Shown here: positions 1 through 12,644 of the stretch, piece by piece
How positions within the stretch are numbered: the stretch's first letter is position 1
Layout: every line of letters begins with the position of its first letter
Assembly: GCF_022965805.1 (NCBI RefSeq)
Contig: NW_027330987.1
Location: 1 to 64,000, forward strand
Length of the DNA: 64,000 nucleotides
Source of the DNA: Primulina eburnea
Taxonomy: Eukaryota; Streptophyta; Magnoliopsida; Lamiales; Gesneriaceae
Direction of reading: 5' to 3'
The notes under the pieces: model-generated
Told to the model about the DNA's origin: nothing
Seen by the model: only the letters and a program-made list of their open reading frames with translations
Database searches by the model: none
Program-made: the position numbers and the translations under genes

Positions 1-1015
1 TTCATATTTGGGCTGACTGATTAACTGAAATTGATAGGATCAGTTAATGCAGATAAAGTGTTTACCGCGGGGAGGGGGGGTGGTGAATAAACATTTAGAA
101 TTTTTGTACTCTTTTCAAATGTGTAGCAGTTCTTTAAGGAATTGATCCTAGAATATTGTTTGTCGATAGAAATCAGTCAACTAACAACATTGGGAAATGA
201 GACTAAAATATATATTGATTACTTACGGTTGATATAGTGTAAAACTGAAACGAACACACAGATTTTTATGGATGTTCGGAGACTTCAAATGCTCCTACGA
301 CACCGCTTCTATCACGATGATAGAATTTTATTAAAAACTTTGATATATTACAACAGATTGTAATGATACACTTCAGCTAGTCTTACATATTGTCAAACTA
401 AAACTCTTATTGTAACTACTCTTTTACAGTAATAAACTGAAATGCTCTAACTGGTAGCCTGAATGCTGTAGATAAATATAATGAATTTAGAGCTTGAGTG
501 TGCGATATGTATATTGAGGAAATACTCGAAAGATGTATCGCAACTGATTGAAGATTGTAGCTTGATTGCTTTGTGTATGTTCACTCACTTCCAGCAACCT
601 TCTTCAACTGATTCAATCAGCTATATATAATATTCGATCTCAACGGTCATATTGAATGCATAATCCGTTGAATCGTCGTCTAGTTACTTTATCTGATAGT
701 AGTACGAGGTATTCAAAGTGTTTTTTTTCTGATTCATCTGTTCTGCTTCAGTACGACCTCTCAGTCTGTCTACTGATACTTCAACTGATGACGTGGCCAA
801 CTGATCAGAAGTCAATTGATCAGCCGATCAGTTTAGCTGGACATGATCAGCTATAACCGATGTCCTATCAATTACGAATTCTTCAGTTGATAAATTTTTT
901 CAGTTAAGCTCAAACGAAGTTTTCAGCTACGATAACTTGATTTTTCGATCAGTTAGTTTCTTCAGTTCTTTTATGGATTAATTTTTCAAACTCTGAAACT
1001 TATAATATTCCAACA
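1..1015 (-). repeat. Element A: 3' LTR, partial
   Basis: Read on the minus strand the LTR begins at 1015 with TGTTGGAATATT, directly after a purine-rich tract (1016-1031). It runs off the left edge, so its end is not visible. It is packed with TCAGTT/AACTGA words, as are the LTRs of D (49270-53138) and H (46824), and shares with them the stretch at about 266-315 (gatgttcggagacttcaa). A TATA-like tatatatag lies near 622-632 (minus sense). Copia assignment is indirect: related LTRs, and the extra ORF shared with copia element B. Confidence 0.75.
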
Positions 1016-1031
1016 ATTTCTCTTTTTTCGG
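1016..1031 (-). other. Element A: polypurine tract
   Basis: Minus-strand sequence CCGAAAAAAGAGAAAT directly precedes the LTR start TGTTGG. This is the expected plus-strand primer position for reverse transcription and fixes the boundary and orientation of the left-hand LTR. Confidence 0.65.
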
Positions 1032-1227
1032 TGTTTACAAAACTTAGATTTCATGAACTGATGATAGAGAACATAACTGATTGTAGATGAAATAATTTAC
1101 ATATTTGTACATATTCAGAAATAATGATTTTATAGATTTTAAAAGAGTAAGTATAGATTCGTAAAAACATTTCAAAAACAGAAAATAAGATAAGCCCTCT
1201 TCAGACTAATCGGTTGACTGAGGACAC

Positions 1228-3617
1228 TTAGATTATTTCTTGGATTTTTTTCTCAATTGGTCTTTTATCAGTTGGCTTGTCTGGTTCAGTTCTCTTCTTC
1301 CTGCTTGCTCCTGCTGCCCCTGTCTTCTGTTCTTCCCTTTTTTTGTCAACATCAGCCACTCTTGTGAATAGGAGGAATGCTGAACTAACTTGAGCAGATA
1401 CCTCAGCCATCTGATTTTGAATTATGTCAATCTTCTTAGACAGACTTGTATGATAAAAATCAATCTGGTTAATGAGTTGGTCTTGGGAGGAGAGCCGAGT
1501 AAAAAGTGTAACTGATTCTATTTTAATCTTTTTGACTGAGTCAAAAGGGAAACTCCATCCTTGGTCAGCTTCTTCAAGTCCTTCGTTGTATGATCTTTTA
1601 AAGTGTCCAGACTCAAAGAGTGCAACAAATGAGTAGATTTGATCTGACTGATATGTGAACCAAGGTTGTTCAGTTCTGAAAGTATGGTGTCCAACATTAT
1701 ATCAGCTCATAGTGGCAATTCAGGGGACAATAATTCAGTAGGAACTTTTTATTTCCTATTTCCCTTCTGAGAAAATTCCACTACGACAAGTAGTTCTGGA
1801 GCAACATCGTCGTCTATATCAACTGCAAGTTCTTCAACTGTTGCTTCTTGAACTGACTGACTAAGAGAGTGATCCTGATGATAAGTTGAAGAGCTGGATG
1901 CCTTAGCAGTCTTTTGAGAAGCAAACAACTAAAGAGTAGCTTCTGACATAAAAAAAGTCCCAGAAAGTAGCCGGTTGATCGATGGCAATTCTTGTGCTGC
2001 TGAAGGTTCCTAGACTAAGGGAGTAATAAAATGTTTAGTTAGTAACTGAACAGCTTCAGTTTGAACTTCCGTCTCTGTTGTTGACATCATTGCTTGATCT
2101 TCAGTATGTTCAATAACTTCAACGACATCTGAGTCATCTTTTTATTTCATTTGAATATCCTCAACAACTTATTGCAGCAGGTAATATACATTTGCCAATG
2201 TCAGATCTTCTTCAGTATATGTAGATGGCTGCGCTGTTGGTTCAGAAATCGGTAGGATAATCAAAGCTGCAGATGAGGAGGGTTGTTCATCGGTGGAGAG
2301 TGGAGGGAAAACTTCTGAATCCAGTTCAATTGGTTGAACCACAACTGACTCTGTTTCAACTTGAGATATCAGTTGCTCCTCTGTTGTTTCAGTTGGAAAG
2401 TACGCCACAACTGACTCAGTTTGAATTTCTTCCTCAACTGATCTTGAACTGTTGGTCTGTACTTGAACATGTAATGCTATCCCATATCCCAATTCTTCAC
2501 TTTCATTTGAAGGGAGATGAGATCAGAATCCAGTTGTTGAAACACTGCTCTGTCTTCATAGTCAGTAGGACGAGCTGGATCATAATTTGTCTTCAGTTCA
2601 GCTGTCATCACAACCACCCTTTTGATTCTCATAAGATCAAAGAGGTATAATATTCTCTCCATGACTTGGGCGACTGTGGTTGCTTTGATAGCCTTCATGA
2701 TAGTTGATTCCAGATAGATGAACTTTTCCACAACTTTCTTCTTCAAATTCTTTGCAAGAGTGACTGCTCTGAAGTTCACCCATTCATCATAATGCTCCAG
2801 CTTTAGTTCAGCATGCTCATTAATAGCTTGCATAATAAGATCAATTTTCATTTGAATGGCATTTTTGGGTCTCGGATCCTCAATCATCTATGCCTTGCCC
2901 TTTGGATTAGTTAGGACATGAGGAAACTCCAGAGCTGAACCAGTTGTATCCACCACCTCTCTGATGATTATGCCTTTTAGGCATGCTGGAGGTAGTATTG
3001 TGGGGCGAACAACTGTTGTGAGAGGAGCTGGAATAGTTGACAGTTTCAGCTTCTCTCCAAATTCAGTGATGATTGTGGAGGGGTAGTCAGCTATAGTTTT
3101 CTGCTTTGGTGGGACATCTGGCTGAACCGACTGAATTGCAACAGCTGGAAGAGGTTGTTCAACTCCCGATGACAACAGTCTGAGCTCAAGTAATTCTCCG
3201 GGAGTAGTAGCTAGCTTGGTCTTCTGTGACCTTGGTTCTTCAGTAGTACAAGAGAAGGGGACTTCTCTGAATCATTGGTAGATAGGACTAGTTTTCTCTT
3301 GGACTTGGGGGCAATAGCTGGTTTGATTTTTCAGTAGTCTTGAACTTAGCAGCTGGCTTGTAATCCTATGCTTTCTTCGGCTGAATTTTGGCGGTTGTGA
3401 AGATCTTGTACTTGATAATCGAGGAGGGCATTGTAAGTATCCATGAGTCCTCAAATAGCATGCTCAGATGAAGTGCAAAGCCTATGGAATGCTTTGAAGT
3501 CTGCACTATGTACTTTAGAATTGTGAAGAGGATAGATGACCAGCTCATTTTTATCACCTTGACAATGGCATTCATAAATTGAAATTTCTCGAGTTTGAGG
3601 GCAGCAAAAGAACCTGC
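1228..3617 (-). pseudogene. Element A: extra ORF downstream of pol, C-terminal part (broken)
   Basis: Decayed minus-strand coding region lying between the Athila insertion and the 3' LTR of A. Its N-terminal part is at 15588-16027. Open stretches in several frames follow each other in protein order: 3629-3366 (KLEKFQFMNAIVKVIK...), 3175-2888, 2887-2477 (MIEDPRPKNAIQMKIDLIMQ..., helical and charged), 2492-2169 (acidic, Gln/Thr/Ser-rich) and 1410-1228 (Lys/Arg-rich tail ending KKIQEII). Joins are frameshifted, so it is a pseudogene. The order matches B's extra ORF at 16749-19460: helical block, low-complexity middle, coiled C-terminus. Position between pol and LTR is that of env-like ORFs, but no signal peptide or clear membrane segment is visible. 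Function unknown. I associate the family with Gesneriaceae 'uncharacterised' proteins from memory only. Confidence 0.6.
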
Positions 3618-5007
3618 TGATAAGTGCAATTTATTGTACTTTTATTATTTGTTTTTAACTTGGAATTTTGTGATTCTTGAGCAGATTTTATGTGATTTGT
3701 TGTTGTTTTTGTTATTGTAGTTTGGAAGCTTAGACATGAGAGTTTGTAGTAGTATAATGATGAATTAGAAGGTACAAAGGACAAAATAAAACGAAGCAGG
3801 ACAGCACCCGCGCTCCAAAACATGACTGCACATGCGCTACATGCTGAAGCATGACCGCACCCGCGGTCATGCTAGGACCGCACCCGCGGTCTCACATGCT
3901 GCAAAGGAAAAATTCTGCCGAAAGCTAACCGCACCTGCGGTCTTGTTATCACCGTACCCGCGGTCGTGCACAGACATATTCCGGAAATCATGAAACTTTG
4001 GTGTGCTGCGCATGGGACTTGAAGACTTTGGTGTTTTGCGTGCAAGACTTGTCTAGGACTATAAAAAGCATCCATTATTCATCATCTAGGGCATCTTGGA
4101 GAGCAAAGGCAAGGAGTGGAGGCTACAAAGAAGAGATTGAAGATCAAGTTCATCCTTGGAAAAGTTCTTGCACATCTTTGGACAAAAGCTTCATTTGAAC
4201 TCCAAAACTCTTGTTCTAAGTTTTTCTTTCTTTACTTTCATTTTTATTTACTATGTCTTGTTTAAGATTTGTGTGTTGTGTTATTTTTATCATGAACTAA
4301 TTCTTATTTCTAGAGGAATGATGGAACAAAACTAGAAACCATGTGTTGGGATTTATGATTTATGCTATATAAGTTTCCTTATTGTTCATTTGTATTTTTC
4401 CAATCTTAATGCTTTCATTTTATTGGCCATATCTTGAATGATTTGTATGTCTATAAATTATCACTTGGAAAAGGGAATTTATAAACAAGAATGGGAAAAA
4501 TACATCGATGGTATTTATATAGTTCGGGAGGACATATAGTGCTATTGAAGCCATTAAAAAATTTTAGTGCTTATTGTGTTATTTAATTATAGATTGTTGA
4601 TGGGGACGTTACAACCTTTTGTTAGATAATTAGTATCTACTTAGCACTCGGGAGAGGGAGTAGATAATTATAGAGTTCTTGGTTAATGAATAAGAAGGAC
4701 AATCATAATATAGCTACACAAAATAGCACATGGTGGATAGTTGCGTGAAGTCAAACCTCTAGATCTTTTATTCCATTATTGTTCACTACTTTTTGGTAAT
4801 ATAATTTAATTTAGTTTCAAATCTAGATACTGGTATAAACAAATCTGTCAATTGATTATTCTAAATAAAGTCGAGACTATTTCAATTACAAGCATTAATA
4901 TAAATTTAGAAATACATTCCTCGTGGGATCGACACTTGTATTCAAAAATTACATTTTACTATAACTTGACGTTGTGCACTTGCAAGCAATTAAGAAAACA
5001 CGCAACA
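3618..5007 (+). repeat. Athila 5' LTR (1390 bp)
   Basis: TGATAAG...GCAACA. It is 23 bp longer than the 3' copy because the dyad at 3877-3890 with its spacer is an extra repeat unit. A TATA box ctataaaaag is at 4059-4068, about 100 bp downstream of the dyad array. Confidence 0.95.
3801..3964 (+). promoter_or_regulatory. Athila LTR: paired inverted-repeat array upstream of TATA
   Basis: Fourteen-bp dyads of form ACCGC-ACCC-GCGGT start at 3854, 3877, 3928 and 3951, with degenerate ones at 3801 and 3825. Members of a pair start 23-24 bp apart. The two clear pairs are 74 bp apart, and each is preceded about 11 bp upstream by TGCYGAAG. TATAAAA follows at 4060-4066. The 3' LTR keeps copies at 14457, 14508 and 14531 and lacks one 23-bp unit. 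Probably protein-binding sites of the U3 promoter/enhancer (inference). Confidence 0.7.
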
Positions 5008-5013
5008 AGTTTT

Positions 5014-5031
5014 TGGCGCCGTTGCCGTGGA
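5014..5031 (+). other. Athila primer-binding site (tRNA-Asp)
   Basis: TGGCGCCGTTGCCG followed by tgga, six bases after the LTR end. It matches the complement of the 3' end of plant tRNA-Asp(GUC), which ends CCCCGGCAACGGCGCCA, with one mismatch (T for G). This is the usual primer for Athila elements. Confidence 0.9.
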
Positions 5032-5148
5032 TTGTTTATTTTGAATTTATATTAATATTATTACCAATTAGTCTAGATTTTAATTTAGAGCTGTTTTTAT
5101 TATACTATATTAAACATTGAATTGTTTATTGTCTTTGTTTGACAGTGC

Positions 5149-8100
5149 ATGCGAAGATCGCAAAATCTTATCTTGCTTATTTTTTATCCTGAAATCGAAA
5201 GAACCGCAAGAAGATTAAGAAAGGCAAGAAGAGAAGAGAATCGAGCAATGGCTGAAAACAGAGACAATGAAAATCCACCCCCTGCAATACCCATCAGAGA
5301 TCATTTTAGGCGGGTATTGAATGCTCATTATTCGGGTATAGCACGAGGAACTATTAATGCAAACAACTTTGAGCTCAAGCCTGCATTGATAAACATGGTT
5401 CAACAGAATCAGTTTGGGGGAGCAGCTACTGCAGATCCTCATCTACATCTCAGAACATTCCTTGAAATTACTGATACGGTAAAAATAAATGGTGTTTCTG
5501 AGGATATAATTCGATTGCGCTTGTTTCCTTTTTCTCTTAGGGATCAAGCAAGAGGATGGCTCCAATCGCTTCCTTTGGGGAGTATGACTACATGGCAGGA
5601 GTTAGCAACTAAGTTTCTTGCAAAATATTTCCCACCTGCAAAGTCTGCACAGTTGAAAATAGAGATAAGTGCTTTTAGGCAGACTGATTTTGAGCAATTA
5701 TATGAGGCATGGGAACGTTATAAGGAGTTGTTGAGGAGGTGTCCAAACCATGGTTTTGAAGATTGGGTACAGATTGAATTGTTTTACAATGGTTTGAATG
5801 GACAAACAAGAGGTACTGTGGATGCAGCAGCTGGTGGCACAATATTTGCAAAATCACCTAATCAAGCATATGATTTGCTTGAAAAGATGACCATTAACAG
5901 TTATCAGTGGCCGTCTGAGAGATCAGGAGTAAAGAAGCAAGCTGGAATTTATGCCATAGATCCTATTACATCACTCACCGCTCAAGTTTCAGCTTTAACA
6001 ACTCAAATTGCAGCAATGAATAAGACTGGTACATCAGAGGTTGAAAATGCATCGGTTGTTACTGAAGAACCACAAATTCCTGATGAGGCTCATTATATCA
6101 ATAATAGGAATTTTGGTGGCTACGGAGGATATCGAGGTAACCCTCCCTCTAACACGTATCATCCTGGTTTGAGAAATCATGAAAATTTTTCATATGCTAA
6201 TAATAAGAATGTGTTGAATCCTCCACCGGGGTTCAATACATCAAAGGGGGAGGGAAAGCCTTCATTTGAAGATTTGGTAGGTACATTTGTTGCTGAGTCT
6301 GGAAAAAGGATGGCGAGAACTGAATCTCGTCTTGACAATATGGAGACTCACATGGGAAACATGGGTGCCACAATGAAATCCTTGGAAATGCAAATCGGAC
6401 AGTTGGCCAACGCCCTAAAAGATCAGAACAAGGGGCAATTTCCCAGTAACACAGAGGTGAACCCAAAAGAGCAGTGCAAGGCAGTCACTTTGAGGAGTGG
6501 GAAGGACTTAGAGGTACAGAGTCCCAAAGAGAGAGTGGACAATGAGAAGACAGTTGAAGAAAGTGAAGTGGAGGGATCCACGGCTGAAATCAAAGTTGAA
6601 CCACCTCCAGTGTATAAGCCGACTCTACCCTATCCTCAGAGATTCAAGAAGAAGAAATTAGATGATCAGTTTGCAAAGTTCTTGGAAATTTTCAAGAAGA
6701 TACACATCAACATACCATTTGCTGATGCTTTGGAGCAAATGCCGAATTATGCAAAGTTTATTAAAGATGTGATGTCTAAAAAGAGGAAGATGCAAGAGTT
6801 TGAGACAGTGAAGCTTACTGAGGAGTGCAGTGCCATCCTACAAAAGAAATTACCACAAAAATTGAAAGATCCAGGGAGTTTTACTATTCATTGTTTTATT
6901 GGTGGTTCTCATTGTAGTAAAGCTTTATGTGATTTAGGAGCAAGTATTAATTTGATGCCATTTTCTATTTTCAGGAAATTGGAGCTTGGAGAAGTTAAAC
7001 CAGCTACTATCACCCTACAGCTTGCAGACAGAAGTCTCACGTATCCGCGTGGGATCGTCGAGGATGTACTGGTAAAAGTGGATAAGTTTATTTTTCCTGC
7101 TGACTTTGTGATTTTAGATATGGAAGAAGATCATGATGCTCCATTGATCTTTGGGAGACCATTCTTGGCCACTGGAAGGGCATTGATTGATGTTCATAAG
7201 GGTGAACTCACCTTGAGAGTTGGTGGAGAAGAAGTTATTTTTAACATCTATCACGCCATGAAGGGATTGAATGAGGTAAGCACTTGTAAAAGCATTAATG
7301 TTATAGACTCATGTATGTCTCTTGATTGTGCAGGAATGAGGGATCCCTTGGAGAGCTGTCTGATAGGTGCGGCAGGAACTGTTGATGAAGATAACTGGGA
7401 AGTGAAAGAGCAATTGGTGGCTCTTGAAGCACTACAAAAAGAAAAGAGAAACGATGCAACACACGATGAGTTGGATGTAAATGAAAAACTAGGGGTAATA
7501 CCACCTTCCCCAGAGTTGAAAGAGTTGCCAAACCACCTGTGTTATGCTTTTTTAGGTGAGAAATCGACGTATCCGGTAATTATCTCTTCCTTCCTTTCGT
7601 GTGATGAAAAAGATAAATTATTGAGAGTGCTGAGAGAATACAAAACTGCTTTAGGATGGTCGATATCTGATATTAGGGGAATTAGCCCCACTATATGCAT
7701 GCATAAAATTTTGATGGAGGAGTTGTATACTCCTTATGTGGATCACCAGAGGAGGTTGAACCCAACAATGAAAGATGTTGTGAAGAATGAGGTACTGAAA
7801 TTATTAAATGCTGGTGTAATTTATGCTATTTCTGATAGTAGCTGGGTATCTCCTGTACAAGTAGTACCAAAAAAGGGTGGAATGACAGTGGTAAAAAATG
7901 AAAATGATGAATTAATATCTACTCGTACTGTAACTGGTTGGCGAGTATGTATTGATTATAGAAAGTTGAACAATGCTACACGAAAAGATCATTTTCCATT
8001 GCCTTTTATTGATCAGATGCTTGATAGACTTGCAGGTTATTGTCACTACTGTTTCTTAGATGGTTATTCAGGTTATAACCAAATTGCTATAGCTCCGGAA

Positions 8101-10401
8101 GATCAGGAGAAAACAACATTCACATGCCCCTATGGCACGTTTGCCTTTAGGAGGATGCCTTTTGGGCTATGTAATGCACCTGCCACTTTTCAGAGGTGTA
8201 TGATGGCCATATTTGCAGACATGGTGGAGGAGATAATGGAAGTCTTCATGGATGACTTCTCGGTATTTGGCTCGTCATTTGATCATTGTTTACATAACTT
8301 ATCCCTTGTTTTGCAGAGATGCCAAGAAAAGAATTTAGTTCTTAACTGGGAAAAATGCCACTTTATGGTCCAAGAAGGCATAGTCCTTGGACCTAAAGTG
8401 TCGTCTCGGGGATTAGAAGTGGACAGAGCCAAGGTGGTTGTCATTGAAAAACTTCCTCCACCAAAGAACATCAAGGGAATAAGGAGCTTCATCGGACACG
8501 CGGGGTTTTATCGTAGATTTATTAAAGATTTTTCTAAGATCACTAAACCCCTGTGCAATTTACTTGAAAAAGAGTCAACTTTTATATTTGATGATAATTG
8601 TTTGCAGGCATTCGAGAAGATAAAAATGGCATTGGTGACTGCACCAATTATGATAGTGCCGGACTGGGAGCAGCCCTTTGAGCTGATGTGCGATGCAAGT
8701 GACTATGCAGTAGGTGTAGTGTTGGGCCAGAGACGTGATAAATTCTTTAGATCAATCTACTACGCAAGTCGTACCATGGATGCGGCACAAAAAAACTACA
8801 CAACTACCGAAAAGGAGATGCTTGCAGTAGTATTCGCTTTTGACAAGTTCAGACCTTACTTGGTAGGTACAAAGGTAATTGTTTTCACTGATCATGCAGC
8901 TATCCGATACTTATTTGCCAAGAAGGACGCAAAGCCACGCTTGATAAGGTGGATCTTGTTGCTCCAAGAGTTTGATTTTGAAGTAAAGGATAGGAAGGGA
9001 TGCGAAAATCAAGTGGCTGACCACTTGTCAAGACTTGAGCTAGAAGAGAATGAAGAAGAGGGAGCCATACAAGAGACATTTCCAGATGAGCAGCTTTTTG
9101 AGGTAAACTCTGTACTTCCTTGGTTTGCTGATATTGCTAATTTTTTGTCTTGTGGAACCCTTCCCCCAGATATGAGCTACCATCAGAAGAAGAAATTCGT
9201 CCATGATATAAAGTTCTTCTATTGGGACGATCCGTTCGTGTATAAGAGGTGTGCTGACCAAGTGATTAGGAGGTGCGTGGAAGGTCTTGAAGCATAACAA
9301 ATTTTGGAGAAGTGTCATTCTTCACCATATGGTGGACACTTTGGAGCGTCACGAACAGCGGCTAAGGTATTGCAATCCAGTTTTTATTGGCCTAGTTTGT
9401 TTAAAGACAGCTATACCTTAGTAAAGTCATGTGATAAATGCCAAAGAGTTGGCAATATTTCTAGACGACATGAATTACCACTAACAAATATTTTGGAGGT
9501 GGAGCTTTTTGATGTCTGGGGTATTGACTTTATGGGTCCATTCCCATCCTCTTTTGGTCAATCTTACATTTTACTTGCTATTGATTATGTGTTAAAGTGG
9601 GTGGAAGCAATCGCCACCAGTACTAATGATGCTCGAGTTGTTGTTAAGTTTGTCCACAGGAACATCTTCACAAGATTCGGAACGCCTAGAGCCATTATCA
9701 GTGATGAAGGTACGCATTTCTGTAACAAAATTTTTAACTCACTATTGGCCAAGTATGATGTGAAGCACAGGGTGACACTGGCATACCACCCGCAAGCTAA
9801 TGGGCAAGCGGAAATATCCAACCGGGAGATCAAGCAAATACTAGAAAAGACCGTGAAGACAAACCGGAAGGATTGGGCGATCAAGCTAGATGATGCATTA
9901 TGGGCGTACAGGACTGCATACAAGACCTCTATTGGGATGTCACCGTATAGGTTGGTCTTTGGGAAAACTTGCCATCTACCTTTGGAACTGGAGCACAAAG
10001 CATTTTGGGCTATCAAAAAGCTCAATTTTCATATGGGAGCATCGGGAGAGCAACGACTGTTGTAGTTGAATGAGATGGAAGAATTCAGGAATGATGCTTA
10101 CGAAAATGCCAAGATATATAAGGAAAGGACCAAGAAATGGCACGACAAGCAGATTCTTCGACGAAACTTCGAACCAGGACAACAGGTGTTACTATTCAAT
10201 TCTCGAATGAGATTGTTTCCTGGTAAGCTAAAATCACGTTGGTCAGGGCCGTTTGTAGTGGAAACAGTATATCCTCATGGGGCCATCGAGTTGAAGTGCA
10301 ATGATGGACGAACTTTCAAGGTCAATGGACAGCGAGTTAAGGCATACTATGGAACAGAAGTGAGAAATATTGACAATTTCAGTCTGGGTGAACCCACTTG
10401 A
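5149..10401 (+). pseudogene. Athila gag-pol polyprotein, two in-frame stops
   Basis: One reading frame from ATG 5149 to 10401, broken only by TAA at 9295-9297 and TAG at 10063-10065. The frame is kept across both. Domains: Athila gag (residues 1 to about 480, retrotransposon-gag block with RGWLQSLP and ATKFLAKYFPP); aspartic protease with DLGAS at about 595; reverse transcriptase with FMDDF at about 1033-1037; RNase H with CDAS at about 1181; integrase zinc finger [11 protein letters not shown]...CDKC after the first stop; integrase core with Asp in WGIDFMGP, Asp in IISDEGTHF and Glu in [11 protein letters not shown]-terminal GPF/Y-like segment (RWSGPFVVETVYPHGAIE). All catalytic residues I can check are present. 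The second stop fits CAG to TAG, as expected from deamination of methylated C. The copy as seen cannot make functional integrase without readthrough. Confidence 0.93.
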
Positions 10402-11472
10402 GAAGAAAAAAAAGATGGTAGTCAGGCTGATGACGTTAAACCAAGCGCTTATTGGGAGGCAACCCAAATTTTTGTTTTTCTTTTGCATTTTGATTTCGGT
10501 GTTGATTTTATTTTTGTATCATGTTATTTTTTGTAGTGTATTTTTTATATAATGTGTGTTTATATCTTCCCAAAAATTTAATGAATCCCAATTGTTTTCT
10601 TTTCAGGACTGAAAATTTGAGAAAAAAATATTTTTGACGAAACAGAAGTGCACACGCAGTACAAGCACATCGCGGCCGCGCTCAGGAGTGCCGAAGCATC
10701 ACCGCACTCGCGGTAATAATTGGAGCGCACCGGCGCTGAGCTACCGAACATACACCGCACCCGCGGTGTTACCTACACCGTACCCGCGGTCTTGACATGA
10801 TAAATAATGCAAGAAATGCCGAAGAGATACCGCACCCGCGGTTGTTTTATCACCGCACCCGCGGTCGCACAACATGAAGAAAAAATAAATAAATCGAGAA
10901 CACACCGCACCCGCGGTGTTGTTAATACCGCACCCGCGGTCTCGCGTTTTAAAGACAGAATCGGGCATTCTTATGCATTATCGAAGAACACCACTCAAGA
11001 ACACCCTCTCCATTTCGAAATCCTCACTCCAACAAACACTTTTCACACTCAATTTTTGTGATTCTTTCAACAAATCTTTCACTCCCAACCAAAATATCTT
11101 CAATCATTCCATAAAAAATCAATTCCTTTCTACGAAATTTCAAATCCAAACCTAGGGTTTAAAAAGGGGGCTCAAAAATTTCTTCAAGATTTGAGTGGAG
11201 CTTTGATTTAATTCTTCAAGAAACATTTCAACACACTCAAGGTGAGCCAATTCATTGCATATTTGTTGGAAAATTCGAGATTGTTGGTGTTAGTGGCTAT
11301 AGAAGGAAATTATTGGTGAATACATTCTTGATTTTGGGGATATTGTTGATTGATTGTTGTGTATACTGTTGTGTTGTGGATATTGTTTGTATTGAGTTTG
11401 GGGGAGTAAAAAATCATTGAATTGTGAGAATTGGGTTGAAGTAAAGTTGGTGTTTGAAAGGTGTTTGACAAT
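10402..11472 (+). other. Athila spacer between pol and env-like ORF
   Basis: Noncoding. It begins with the box typical of Athila elements just after pol (gacgttaaaccaagcgctta, then ttgggaggcaaccca) and holds the dyad array at 10647-10940. Below the array is a long AT-rich leader (10960-11470) with short direct repeats but no ORF over 100 codons. The array and leader resemble an LTR promoter plus 5' leader. Confidence 0.7.
10647..10940 (+). promoter_or_regulatory. Athila internal paired-dyad array upstream of env-like ORF
   Basis: Dyads ACCGC-ACCC-GCGGT or close variants start at 10701/10724, 10754/10777, 10829/10852 and 10904/10927. All four pairs have exactly 23-bp spacing. A fifth, degenerate pair is likely at 10647/10670 and includes the palindrome cgcggccgcg (10671-10680). 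The TGCCGAAG box precedes pairs here as in the LTR (10689, 10817). A weak TATA-like ttttaaag follows at 10946-10953. It looks like a copy of the LTR control region used to drive the downstream ORF (inference). Confidence 0.65.
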
Positions 11473-12644
11473 ATGCCTCCAAGAAGAAAACAATCTAAGG
11501 GTGCTTCATCCTCCTCAACTGTGAATTATGATGAAAGTCGGTTTTATGATGAGAAGGCGGAGGAGCAATATGGCAAGTTTTGAATCGAAGCATTATAAAA
11601 GAAAGGGGATTTGATCTTAGTGCCCCTCATACTCAAATTGAAGAAATGCTTAGGGTTCGGCAGTGGGAAGAATTTGGCAGGCAGCCACAAGATGCTGTCA
11701 TCTCATTGATGAGAGAGTTCTATGCTAACCTCAAGGTTAGATATGATCGGTTGACGGTTTTTGTCCGAGGACAATCGGTAGCCTTTGATGCACATACAAT
11801 TAACACGATATATGGTTTCTCTGCAATCATGCACGACGAATATGAAGAATACCGGGCAGAGCATGTTGATTATAACAGTATTCTTCAAACAATTTGTATA
11901 CAGGGAGCCGAATGGAGAATGAGGGACGATGTGCACGTCAGCCTAGCTAAGTCTGACCTCAAGGAAATGGCCAAACATTGGTATTCATTCATTTCTGCTA
12001 GGATCAAACCTACCGAACACACCACTACCGTCATCAAAGAGAGGGCCATCCTCACTTTTTGCATCATAACAGGAAAAACAATTGATCTAGGTCGATTGCT
12101 TCAGAATTCAATTCTCGATTATGCAACAGGTAACTCTCCGAGTGGACTTCTCCACCCCTCTCTCATCACTGTATTGTGCCAACATGCGGGAGTGACTTGG
12201 GCTCCGAATGAAGAAGTTCTGAAGCCGAAAAATCCCATTGTGGTAGTTCAGCCATTTGTGGTATCCAGAAATGCTGCAGCACGTAGAGCTGAAAGGGAAT
12301 TCAATAGGAGAGCTGCAGAGAGACGTGCTCAAACCCAGGCTCAAGAACCACCACCACAACACAGGCACAGGAGAGATAGGTTGAGCCAGCTGGAAGAGGA
12401 TATGAGAAATCAGCAACAAGAAATCCACCAACACCGCCAAGACATGGATGCGTTTCGGTATAGGGCCGATACATTCATGGGGTACATGATGGATTTCACA
12501 TCGGTGTTGGCTCAGCAATTTCCATCTGCTTCCACTTCTGGCCATCCATTTCCACCTCCACCACAGTGGCCACCTGTTTACCACCCGCCGGAGTTCCAAC
12601 CACCCAACGACGACGAAGATGAGGATGATGGCAATGACCACTGA
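11473..12644 (+). pseudogene. Athila env-like / plant retrotransposon ORF, single frameshift
   Basis: ATG at 11473 opens MPPRRKQSKGASSSSTVNYD and runs to TGA at 11581. The frame is then lost by one base in a T run (11578-11581), and the second part continues open to TGA 12642-12644. About 390 codons in all. The body (EMLRVRQWEEFGRQPQDAVI..., NTIYGF, WYSFISARIKPTEH) matches the 'putative plant transposon protein' type of Athila second ORFs. The tail is Arg/Gln-rich with a coiled-coil-like stretch (RLSQLEEDMRNQQQEIHQHR) and ends Pro-rich and acidic (NDDEDEDDGND). I see no signal peptide or membrane segment, so a true envelope role is doubtful. It is preceded by the internal dyad array. Confidence 0.85.

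Noticed and set aside
10647..10940. CRISPR-like repeat-spacer array
   Set aside because: Dyads are 14 bp, spacers 9 bp within pairs and variable between pairs, no cas genes, and the setting is a plant retrotransposon.
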